Origin: Zoroaster sp. YZ-2022
Lineage: Eukaryota; Echinodermata; Asteroidea; Forcipulatida; Zoroasteridae
NCBI GenBank assembly: GCA_029582265.1
Contig: CM055817.1
Coordinates: forward strand, 52,922,740 to 52,986,739
DNA length: 64,000 bases
Direction of reading: 5' to 3'
Under the pieces are notes generated by a model, which worked only from the letters and a program-made list of their open reading frames with translations, was not told where the DNA came from and searched no databases. Shown here in pieces: positions 1 through 9,298 of the stretch. How positions within the stretch are numbered: position 1 is the first letter of the stretch; each line of letters starts with the position of its first letter. The translations under genes and the position numbers were made by a program.

Positions 1-1064
1 TGGACTAGGTGGGTAACCTTATCGTCCTCCTACGAAAGAAAAATATTATGTTATTATTTTTCCGAGTTTCTCCGTGATGACCTCAAACACGGCTGCCAAA
101 CACATTAACCCTCCTACATTAACCAGTTCGCACCGGGAATAAAAAAGTTTTTCCGAACCCCAGTGGCGGGTTTATTTTTACCGCACAAACACGAGCAATG
201 GTGCTCACCAGAGCGTGACCGGGGAGACCGCGTCTTCCACCGTATGCTTATGGCTCGTTGCCACGTCGACCGGGAATCTATACAAATATTCCCGAGAATC
301 CTGTGGCGTGTTTAGATGCTCTCCGATCCGCTGTCCAAAAAAAAATGTGCGTGTATACAGAAATACACCAAGGGCTGTCATCAACTTTACATTAATGGTT
401 TGACCACCATGTTCAGAAATGAAGGACATCCAATCACAGTGCCTATCACAACATCACATGACATTAATGTTCATGGGGTACCATGGCCGAGCGGTTATGT
501 GCATTGGACTTGTGTTCTGATGGCTGTGTCGTCAGAATGTGGGTTCCAATCCTGGCCGCGACCATGGCACTTGTGTCCATGAGCAAGGCACTTTACTGTA
601 ATTGCTTCTCTTCACCCAGGAGTATAAATGGGTACCTGTGAGGGTAGAGATGGTTATTGTGTTTGATTAGCCCTGTAGTGTCAAAAGGTTGCACATAATG
701 GGCTGTACACTCCCCAGGGAGCTGAGAGAGGTTATATATTGGCCCAGTGACCAGGGGGAAATAATGTAAAGCGCATTGGGACATTATGTGAAATGCGTTA
801 TATAAGAATGAAATATTATTATTATTATCAGCTGTGCATGTTCGTTCAACAACATGCAATACGCATCAGGTACAAAAAAAACGCAACACGCATTTTCATA
901 AATGTATGCATTTACTGGTCTTTACGTTGTCTTCAGTTACCGATGCCTTCGTATAAAATGTGCATTGCATAACATATATGCCCCACGTGTTGTGTGTGCT
1001 CGAGTAGTCTTCGGGGCGTGGCCAGGTCGCCAACAGCGACAGGTCAATTTTAGACAGGGCGTAC
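1..1064. other. MYB intron 3 (left part), with one SINE
   Basis: No further MYB exon (R2/R3) is found here on the minus strand, so the stretch reads as intron. Apart from the SINE at 478-829 it holds nothing recognised; short ORFs do not resemble proteins. Confidence 0.5.
478..829 (+). mobile_element. tRNA-derived SINE with ATT tail (copy 1)
   Basis: The head resembles a Leu/Ser-type tRNA with an A-box (ATGGCCGAGCGGTT) and a degraded B-box (GGGTTCCAATCC). The body (cttgtgtcc.tgagcaag, gggagctgaga) recurs six more times in the window, and the copy ends in (ATT)n. Divergence from the other copies makes it relatively old. Confidence 0.85.
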
Positions 1065-4000
1065 CTCCTTGGTCCACGGTCCTTTAACCAGGTCAGGGTT
1101 CAGAGCCTTCTGCCAGCGATGGTAGCATTGCATCTCCGAGCGGTCGGGGAAGAAACTCGCGATGTACTTCCAGTCTTCAGACCCGTACTTCTCTATGACT
1201 CGCCGAAGAGTTTCATCCTTGAAAATGTAAAAATTATCAGACCAAATTATAGTCAAAGTTTAATATTTGGACATCTCTTTTTTTCATCTAAGGCCAAGTA
1301 AAAAAAAATACAAGTTGATCGTCCTGGTTTTTTCAAAAAGAGGAGGATGAGGGCCTTTTTATTTTTTATTTTTTTCCAAGATGGCCGCCAAGCATTTAAA
1401 TTCAAAATGGCCACCAATTTTTCAGTTTGAAATCACCGCCAACTTTTTTTTTATAGCTATTGAACAAGTAGTTGAGTAAAAATATTAATGTTAAACAATG
1501 TTTGATGTATTTTGTTAAACCCAAGTAAAAATACATGAAAATTTTGCTCTTTTTGTGGACAAGTATAAAAAATTTAAAAATAATTTAAAAAAAGGATGCA
1601 GCCTCAAAAAAGGATGCGGGCGGGGACGATCAACTGGTATTTTTTGGCCTAATTTGGAAACTTTATCCAGGAGAGTGATTTGGCAAAAAAATAAATAAAT
1701 AAAAAATGAAAAATAGCTACCAGGCCTGTGTCTCTGTTTGGTCTAGAGGACAAAGCCCCCTGAACCTTGAAGCATTTACAGACTCTCCACATCCCCACAA
1801 ACAAGAAACTAGAGGTTAGGACACAATATAGGCTACTTCTTTCTTTCCTTGGTGGCTACCTCTCTTCTTTCAAGAAAATGAAGATTTGTATTAAAAAAAA
1901 ATTAAAATAAAAATTTAAACTTTAAAAAACCCTGAGAAATCACAGGTCTGTTTATCTTCAAATACTGGTTACTAACCCTAACTCCCTAAGCCCACACACA
2001 ACCTCAATCCTCCAATATCCTTCAGTAGTAAAGCAAGCACAATGACCACTACCATTGGTATGCAAACTACATGTATGCACACATGTGTTTCTAATCTGTG
2101 ATGTCTTTTCTTTTTAATTCTTTATTCTCTTTTAGCTTTGTACCGGTCCATCAAGATTACTTCTAGTATATTAGCTCACAATAAAATATAGAAGGAAAAT
2201 TTTAAGCAGTCTCATATCATTCACATCTCTGCGCGCATGCGCTGTTCAATCCGTACAGCAACTGGCACAAAGGGCACATAGATTGCCAGAAGTGCCATTA
2301 ACAACAACAACATAATCTGTGATGCATGTACATGGCCCAGGGCTGTGGACCCTCCCTGCATGCATGGAGCAATAAACAGTGTCCACTGACCCAAGCACTG
2401 CCCTTGCAATCACTACAACAAACCTGGATGTACATGTACCATGGAGGAAGGAAGGCAAGTATGCCTAATAACCTCAATCCTCCAGAATCATTTCTTTGGA
2501 CAGAGCAACATGGTACAATGTAACCTCAATCCTTCATTTTCATCTGTCAAATATAACCCGATCACCTCAATCCTCTATTATCCACCAAGCAAATAATCAC
2601 ATTTGCCCTCAATCCTTCAAAATCCTTTAGTTATGCAAAGAGGATATTTGAGGATTTTGGGAAAGGTTAGGGTTAAACACTCAAAATTATTAACTGTTGA
2701 ACAGAAAACAAAGCTTTCCACATCTGTATATTCTCCAACTCCAAGGAGGCACAAAGCTAACCTCGTCTTTAGTCCAGCGCCCTCTGTTGATTTGTTTCTT
2801 GCACGTGGGATCACTCTGGGAGAAGCTGTCATATTCCTGGTCAGTGCCGTCGTCATCGCTGGAGTCACTGTCATAACTACTACTGCAAAACAGTAATTAG
2901 AAATATTTAATCATTAAACATAAACAAAGATAATCACAAGGTGACAAATGGTGTTTTAAAAGATAGAGGTCTTCAATAGTAAAATTATTATATATTTCGT
3001 AAATTTTTACTTTAACCATAATACTAATATCGAGAAGAATATCGTATCCAACCGCAGCTTTTTCTCGTTCAATATAACCAATAATGTAATCTTACCTACC
3101 TAGTAAGGTGGAGAACATATGGATGATGATGGACACATACTTCAAATTATTCCAGGATATTTATTTCATGAAAAATCAGGCATTTTTGGGTCAACTCTCC
3201 CATTAGTGACCAACACGGTCATTGTACATGCGCAGTGGAAACTATAATAGGATCCTTCTATTTTCTGAAGTGGAGTTTTTAGAATGGAAATAAAGTTGAT
3301 TTTAAAGATAGTTTTCTCTTTCTGTACCCCCAAAAATTGATAGAATAATTTTTTAACTGGTTAGCGGTTGCAAAAAAATTCCAAAAAACCTTAAAAAGTG
3401 GCAGTCGGATACAACATTCTTTCCAATACACAAATTATTATTAAATGATGAACGATATATCATGAATAAGGCTACAAAAATAGGTAATATTAATATTAAT
3501 ATTATTAGTAGGCATGTTAGACCCAAAATTCAAATTCCTTGCTTCTGTACAAAACTCATATTGATTAAAGGGGCAAAAAATAACAAACTTTAAAAAAAAA
3601 AAAATTTAGAATAATTGATGAAACGGTTCAAAAGTTACAGATTTTTGAATATTTAATTTCAGGGGTCCTTCCTGAAAAAATGCAATGGAACTTTACTGTA
3701 TGAGCGTGGCACCATGAGTGAAATAAACTAAGTCCAAAGTGATTCTTGTGTACTTTGTGTCATTTTTTGTGTAATTTTTAATCTCCAAAACCATTCATAA
3801 TACAACACTGAAATTTTAAATGTACAATATACAGGCAAGTCTTCTTTGAAATCCTGCGTGTGTGTGTACGTATCGCCGTGGTATTTCAGGATTTATTACT
3901 GCTTCCTGTGACATGCCTATTATTAGAAGGGTAAGATCTAGCCCCATTCTAGGGGCAATACACTGGACTCCCAACGTATCCTTGGCCCTAGCGCCACATG

Positions 4001-5081
4001 TACAAAAATAATCTGCTAATTATTACAAGCTAAAACTTAGTAATTAGGTAACCTTGCCAAAGCAGACACTTTTGGCATAAAGTCCATTATTCTAGGTCTT
4101 TACAGGTAGGCTAGGCCTATCTCACTTTCATGAATTTTTTGGGGAAAAAATAATAAAATAATAAAATATAAATTTGGAAAGAATGTCGTATCTGGCCGCC
4201 ACTTTTTAAAGGCTTTTGGGGATTTTTTTTGCAACCACTAACCAGTTAAAAAATCATTCTATCAATTTTTGGTTGTACAGAAAGCGAAAACTATCTTTAA
4301 AATCCACTTTTATGATGTTTTCGGACTTGATTTCCCTTCTAAAAAAATCCTCCCCTTCAGAAAATAGAAGGATCCTATTATAGTTGCCACTACGCATGTA
4401 CAATGACTGTGTTGGTCACTAATTGTGGAGTTTACAAGATCAGACTGACATAACTGAGGAAGTCATCGTATACCAAAAATGCCTGATTTTTCATGAAATA
4501 AATATCCTGGAATAATTTGAAGTAGGCTAGTAATATGTCCATCATCATCCATATGTTCTCCACCTTACCAGGTAGGTAAGATTACATTATTGGTTATATT
4601 TAATGAAAAATAGTGGCGGCCAGATACGACATTCTACCCATAAATTTCACCAAAATTACCGATTACAAAATGTTAGATCATAATAATTAACGTTAGCAGA
4701 TCAAAAGTTGAAAAATCGCCTAGGGCTAGGCCTAGGGCCAAGGACATGAAGGATACGGAGGGAGTCCAGTGTATTGGGGCTAGGTAAGATCAGATGGTCT
4801 GAAAACTGAATTTCTAAAATCACATCATAACAATAACAGGTGTCAACAATGATTGAAAATTCTAAGCCATTTTTGTTGGGCAGTCACTGCGTCATTTCAC
4901 CCATCATTCAGCAAAGCAGACAGTGCAAGCCATTGTCACTACGATGAGCGTGCACCGGCCGACAGCACAGCTGATCGACAATGGCGATCACTCACGTTAA
5001 TTTATGACAACACAGCAAAATGATCTAGACAAAAAAACACCACTTTGCGGTCGCATACCTGTAAGATTTTCCAGCATTCAT
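1065..5081 (-). CDS. MYB: MYB-family transcription factor, first three coding exons (partial)
   Basis: Three minus-strand exons splice in phase: 5081-5059 (start MNAGKSY), 2882-2762 and 1217-1065. The first ends in phase 2 (AG) and the second supplies the third base, giving an acidic N-terminus (SYDSDSSDDDG...EYDSF), as in animal c-MYB. Exon 2 ends in GRWTKDE and exon 3 carries repeat R1 of the Myb DNA-binding domain, with the spaced tryptophans and the motifs EDWKYIASFFP, CYHRWQKALNPDL and KGPWTKE at the border to R2. Splice sites are AG/GT throughout (donors GTATGC, GTTAGC, GTACGC). MYB proteins bind DNA in the nucleus and control proliferation genes. An in-frame TGA lies just upstream of the chosen ATG. 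R2, R3 and the activation region must lie left of base 1. Whether this is the only MYB/MYBL gene of the species cannot be told. Confidence 0.9.
1680..1960 (+). repeat. Dispersed repeat containing one 58-bp unit
   Basis: Contains one copy of the unit (ggcctgtgtctctgtttggtc...cctgaacct) that is tandemly amplified at 53580-54605 and 57470-57815. The shared 3' flank (cacaaacaagaaactagagg...ctttccttggtggctac) follows, so the amplified arrays arose within copies of a dispersed repeat. Confidence 0.75.
1975..2672 (-). mobile_element. TTAA-type element, degenerate left end
   Basis: The right end is GGTTAGGG followed by TTAA; the left end reads CTAA then CCCTAACTCC. Its body (cctgcatgcatggagcaataaac, tgcctaataacc) is shared with elements at 12216-12544, 12949-20296 and 58622-61883. 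It is inserted in MYB intron 2 and is itself interrupted at 2104-2312. Confidence 0.7.
2104..2312 (+). mobile_element. Short retroposed insert with 12-bp target duplication
   Basis: A 209-bp insert is bounded by the direct repeat TAATCTGTGATG (2092-2103 and 2313-2324) and ends in AACAACAACAACA. The sister element at 61.6 kb lacks the insert and reads straight across the site. A long target duplication with a short simple-repeat tail indicates target-primed reverse transcription. The source RNA is not recognised. Confidence 0.7.
3036..3420 (+). mobile_element. Short inverted-repeat element, family M copy 1
   Basis: Terminal inverted repeats start AGAATATCGTATCC and end GGATACAACATTCT. The body shares an ACCTACC.AG.AAGGTGGAGAACATATGGATG segment with copies at 4180-4635 and 28752-29075. 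Lies in MYB intron 1. No coding capacity. Confidence 0.8.
4180..4635 (-). mobile_element. Short inverted-repeat element, family M copy 2 (opposite orientation)
   Basis: Ends are AGAATGTCGTATCTGGCCGC and its near-perfect reverse complement ending CATTCT. The body is the reverse complement of copy 1, so the two form a long-range inverted repeat within MYB intron 1. Confidence 0.85.
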
Positions 5082-5111
5082 CTTGCTGATTCTTCCAGAT
5101 TCCACTTGTCA

Positions 5112-5240
5112 TAAAGATGAGACGATGTGATGTTCCTGAATGCCAACTTTTTAGGGGTAAAAATATGCCCCTTATAGTTATAGTATAACTTATACGTACA
5201 CGAGCAGGGCATGGCATCACACAGTGCACTAAATTTACGC
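5112..5240 (-). promoter_or_regulatory. Presumed MYB 5' leader with overlapping upstream ORF
   Basis: An upstream ATG at 5112-5110 opens an 18-codon frame that passes the real start in another frame. It ends on TAG, the first three bases of exon 2 (2882-2880). If transcription starts above 5112, this uORF would overlap the MYB start and should reduce initiation there. The transcription start itself cannot be seen. Confidence 0.45.
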
Positions 5241-5298
5241 GGAAGTCTTTATTGGAATTGCGCGCGCCGGATAATAATATGCATAACGCTGCGACCTT

Positions 5299-5305
5299 AT
5301 TGGCT
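5299..5305 (-). promoter_or_regulatory. CCAAT box (AGCCAAT) upstream of MYB
   Basis: On the minus strand AGCCAAT lies about 220 bases upstream of the MYB ATG. It is close to a small GC-rich patch (GCGCGCGCC near 5260) in otherwise AT-rich DNA. This placement suits a housekeeping-type promoter, but no TATA box or initiator is evident. Confidence 0.4.
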
Positions 5306-5381
5306 AATGATGATGTAATACTTTGCCCGGCGTCGAATCGTTCACGTTCAACCTCGTCTGCAAAACTCTGCATACTAGTGA

Positions 5382-5727
5382 TCGACTGTAATATAGTATA
5401 CCAACTGTGTCTATTGGTGGGGGATATGGGGGCAAGGTCACTTCAATATGTAAATTGCTATTTTCCTTTTTTGCATTCAGTTTTTAAGGACATTTTGCCA
5501 CGATTTCATTCACATCAGTGACTCAAGTGTAATACAAATTTCCAGGGGTTACTAAGAACTACCAACGAATGATTGTGATTAAGAACTTTTAATAATTATA
5601 TGGGTCAAGCGAGGGCGCTAAACTACCTAAACAAGTTTCCTTCACAAACATCTTATACTGTATTTAATTAAGATGTATAAATTGATGAAAATTATTTGAG
5701 ATGTCATGTCTGTACGAACAAATACTG
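5382..5727. other. Gap upstream of MYB, nothing recognised
   Basis: AT-rich DNA between the presumed MYB promoter and a SINE. No exon-like ORF or repeat family member was recognised. Confidence 0.5.
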
Positions 5728-6096
5728 AATAATAATAATAATAGACACTTATATTGCGCCGGTATTTGCCAAGTTTGATGCTCATGGTGCATGAACATTA
5801 TTACCCCTGTCATTGGGCCAGTTACATTCCTAGAACCATCTGAACTCCCTGGGGAGTATGCAGCCCATGCTGCCAAATGTGTAGCGCAACAAGCTTAATC
5901 AAACACAATTACCATCTCTGCCCTCACAGGTCCCCATTTATACTCCTGGGTGGAGAGAAGCAATTATGGTAAAGTGTTTTGCTCAGGGACACAAGCACCA
6001 CGGTCGCGGCCAGGATTCCACTCCCACATTCTGACAACTCGGCCATCAGAACACAGGTCCCATGCACTAACCGCTTGGCCATGGTAGTGGTACTCC
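5728..6096 (-). mobile_element. tRNA-derived SINE (copy 2)
   Basis: Minus-strand copy running from the (AAT)n tail at its left end to the A-box region ggccatggta at the right. The full-length body includes the conserved ctgtgagggcag and cttgagcaa segments in reverse. Confidence 0.85.
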
Positions 6097-6144
6097 ATAA
6101 TGAATGATTTGTTTACTTGAAGATTAAAAACATACTTATTTGCA

Positions 6145-6369
6145 GACTTAAAGGGACAGTATCGTCACGATCAGAACAGGCTTTCAACAGGGCATGGAAT
6201 CAGTGTCCTAGCTTGAGATGCGAACACAGTGACTGAAAATTTCTGGCTCATTTATGCAGCAGCAATGGTACTAATATAACATTACCATGTGACAGTCACA
6301 GAGTTAATCTAAAACTAGTACTCCGATTCCATGCCCTGTTGATCGTGACGGTATATTGTCCCTTTAAAA
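6145..6369 (+). mobile_element. TTAAAGGG MITE (ATCGTCACGATC family), full copy
   Basis: Begins TTAAAGGGACAGTATCGTCA and ends in the reverse complement (GACGGTATATTGTCCCTTTAA). The body carries cagggcatggaatc at both ends and agtgactgaaaat in the middle. More than ten full or partial copies are in the window. The TTAA at both termini suggests TTAA targeting. Confidence 0.8.
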
Positions 6370-6517
6370 TGACAGTATCGTCACGATCAGAACAGGCTTC
6401 ATCAATAACTTGTCAATACACAATTATATGTCATAACACATTTCTTTGACTAGCTTTGTTTATTTATTCGGTTAAAATCAACGATACAGCATTAAAACAA
6501 AACAAACAAAAAACAGT

Positions 6518-6999
6518 GGTGTGATTGGGCAGTTTTGAAAAATCCACGTAAATTTTGTTAGGGGTATTCGCACCGTGCATGAGCTGTTGAGGGCACATGT
6601 TGTTAGACCACTGTGGGTGAAAGGGCAGCGATAGTGCGTCGCGTTTAGCGTATTTTGCAGTTGATGTGCGTACGTGCGGAATATCTCCAGCGATCATTGG
6701 CTGGCAGAAGTACACGCACGTTTAGTACCATAACATACGCAAATAATTTGTACGCATCAGCTCTCACACGACGCAAAAGTGGCTATCATCAAGACACTGG
6801 GTGCAAATTTACCGCTGGACGGGGCTACGATGTGCACTGAGCGTATTGGGGCCACTGTTGTGAACAGTGCTGGGGTGAAATCTATAGTGCTGAGTGTTTC
6901 CTTTATTGCTTAAATCTTTAAAATCCGGAGGATCACAACATTGCCATTTGTAAAAATCCGAAAATCCGGACAAATCACACCACTGAAAGAAGCATAAAA
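6518..6999 (+). repeat. Dispersed repeat (ggtgtgattgggcagttttg), interrupted
   Basis: The same sequence recurs at 48912-49148, where it is continuous. Here about 280 bases (6566-6848) interrupt it after gttaggggtatt. Ends in aatccggacaaatcacacc. Not coding. Confidence 0.65.
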
Positions 7000-7296
7000 A
7001 CACAGGCATAGTAATCAGGGGACGTGATTTCATTGAGCTGCTCAGTAGACTACATTTTGCTTAGGAAATATTTTTGCTGTAAACATTTTTTTAAACAGAC
7101 TACTAGCCAAAGCGTACAATATTTCTCATGAATGTTTGGCCGGTAATAACCACCACAACCTGCTAAGAAATGTACTCTACTTAGCAGCCCGTCTATGAAA
7201 TCGGCACCAGTAAATAAAGCAATCTGAATTATTCACAAAAGACAAAATTACAATTACATGAAAATATTTTTAAAAATTTGTCAAGAAAGACATTAA

Positions 7297-7919
7297 CCCT
7301 AACCACCCCCAAATCCATCAAAAAGTGGCACTTTTTTTTGAAAATGGTACTTTCACCTCTTCAAATGGGACAAAAATACAACCTGGCAAGAAGTACAGGC
7401 CATAAGTGCAGAATATGAAAGATCAACGAAAGTGCATGGTGCATTTTGAAGATAAGGGCATGTTTCCAAAAGTGCACTGATGGGTTTGGAGGATTCAGGA
7501 AGGTTCCTAGCCAGAATACTAAGGGGATTTGGGTTAAAAAAGGTTCCTAGCCAGAATACCTATAGGGGGTTAGGGTTAAAAAGGTTCACTAGCCAGAATA
7601 CCTATAGGGGGTTAGGGTTAAAAAGGTTCACTAGCCAGAATACCTATAGGGGGTTAGGGTTAAAAAGGTTCACTAGCCAGAATACCTATAGGGGGTTAGG
7701 GTTAAAAAGGTTCACTAGCCAGAATACCTTTAGGGGCCCGGTTAGGGTTAAAAAGGTTCACTAGCCAGAATACCTATAGGGGGTTAGGGTTAAAAAGGTT
7801 CACTAGCCAGAATACCTTTAGGGGCCCGGTTAGGGTTAAAAAGGTTCACTAGCCAGAATACCTAAAGGGGGTTAGGGTTAAAAAGGTTCACTAGCCAGAA
7901 TACCTAGAGGGGGTTAGGG
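7297..7919 (-). mobile_element. TTAA element carrying a 42-bp minisatellite
   Basis: Starts with TTAA-CCCTAACC at 7293. About ten tandem copies of a 42-bp unit (ttagggttaaaaaggttcac + tagccagaatacctatagggg) follow from about 7500. The region is an inverted copy of 37994-38748, sharing the unique segment with cgaaagtgcatggtgcatttt. The right end is not sharp. The open frame at 7480-7764 is a by-product of a unit length divisible by three. Confidence 0.75.
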
Positions 7920-8022
7920 TTAAAAAAGGTTCACTAGCCAAGTGATTAAAACCTTGCTATTCTCAAACCCATTCGTTTTTCATAGGGTTTTGAAGGAGCA
8001 AACTATACAAGGGAATTATTAA

Positions 8023-8383
8023 CCCTCCTATAGGTTTAACAATCAAAGACACTCAAAATTTCCATGTACCTCCCAACCCATTGACTTTGTGCAGTGCACT
8101 CAAATAAATGCAAGGACATTGTGGGTATGGTAGGAGGTCAAACCAAAACCACTCAACTGTATATGCAGTACATACACAGCTCTGTGTGACATACACAGCT
8201 CTGTGTGACTCTGCATATAACTTATGTAGGACATACACACGTGTGGTTGACTGCCACTATCTCCAGCACTCTTAGAGAAAAATACACATGTGTGAACAAT
8301 TGGCAATGCAACCAAAAATACTCAAGTGACTGTCTGTGGGTGCGGTGCTTATTGGGCCAAATTTCAGCCTGGGCACAGGAGGG
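8023..8383. mobile_element. TTAA-flanked element (CCCTCC...GGAGGG), 361 bp
   Basis: TTAA at 8019-8022 and 8384-8387 encloses CCCTCCTATAGG at the left and CACAGGAGGG at the right. The interior has short direct repeats (cacagctctgtgtgaca) and no plausible gene. Confidence 0.7.
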
Positions 8384-8590
8384 TTAAACAAATCAAATAT
8401 GTAAATAATAACTATTCCCTTTTGGTCTGCAGTCATTGAGTTGCCTCACAGGTTCTTCGCAGAAACGCAAAACTCAAGAGAGATTTATTACATGGTATGC
8501 AAACCTACTCTTATCACATTCCACTATGCAAACTTTTAATAAGTCTTTTAATGACATTTGAAAGCAAGGTTGCCCTGCAAATAAGGTTAA

Positions 8591-8904
8591 CCCTCCTATG
8601 TACAGTGCAGTTTGCCATAGAATTGTCAGACCTTTCAAAACCTTTCAAGTTTGCTGTACTGAAGGGTTTTGAAAGGTGAGAAAACTGTCTGACAAAAGGG
8701 ACCTATGAAAGGTTTCGAAATGTGAAACAACTCTCTGAACAAACTGGTGTTGAAATGTTTCAATACCTTTCAAAGGGTATTGAAAGGTGTGGTTGTTCAG
8801 TAGCAACAAATTCTGGAGGGTTTTAAAGGGTTCATACATTATTGATAGCCATTTTGCCAGTAAGCAGATTTTGAAAGGTTTTGAAAGGTCAAACCATAGG
8901 AGGG
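8591..8904. mobile_element. TTAA-flanked element rich in inverted CTTTCAAAACC motifs
   Basis: TTAA at 8587-8590 and 8905-8908, ends CCCTCCTATG and CATAGGAGGG. The interior consists largely of dispersed direct and inverted copies of an 11-mer, cctttcaaaac or gttttgaaagg. Minus-strand frames here are artefacts of that repeat. Confidence 0.75.
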
Positions 8905-8908
8905 TTAA

Positions 8909-9298
8909 TATAATGAGCATGTACAGGTTCACAACTTGAATGAAATGAATTGAATTTATTTCATTCATCTTGTGGCCAAAAAGCCAAATTGCAAGAATGT
9001 TACAATAATTATCATTAAAACCTACATATATTATTTAAAAACAATAAAATTGCGCATTTACAAAAACATTTGTAGAATTTTAAATCGGGGAGGAAAAATT
9101 GATAAAAACAATGAAATTTACTATATAGAAAGCAATCAATAAAAGAAAGTGCCAAATATTTAGACAAAGCACATACACAGAACTTCTTGTATTCAGGGAA
9201 CAAGACAAAAGATGGTTAACTCATGTATAAGGTGAATTATAATTGTAAAGGCACTGATCTGTTTTGTTATTGGGCAAGATTTGGGGGGGGGGGGGAAA
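8909..9298. other. Probable 3' UTR of the minus-strand OGFR gene
   Basis: AT-rich DNA following the stop codon of the gene at 9299. A minus-strand AATAAA lies at 8960-8955, about 340 bases past the stop. A G(13) run precedes the stop region. Confidence 0.45.

Noticed and set aside
7480..7764. Repeat protein GLKRFTSQNTYR
   Set aside because: Frame kept open by a 42-bp tandem repeat inside a transposon; no start context, no conservation expected.
7500..7940. Interstitial telomere repeat (TTAGGG)
   Set aside because: TTAGGG occurs once per 42-bp unit and derives from the TTAGGG-TTAA element end, not from (TTAGGG)n.
8645..8968. Minus-strand 107-codon ORF
   Set aside because: Lies in a TTAA element built of cctttcaaaacc motifs; repetitive peptide (FETFHRS, LSKPFK).
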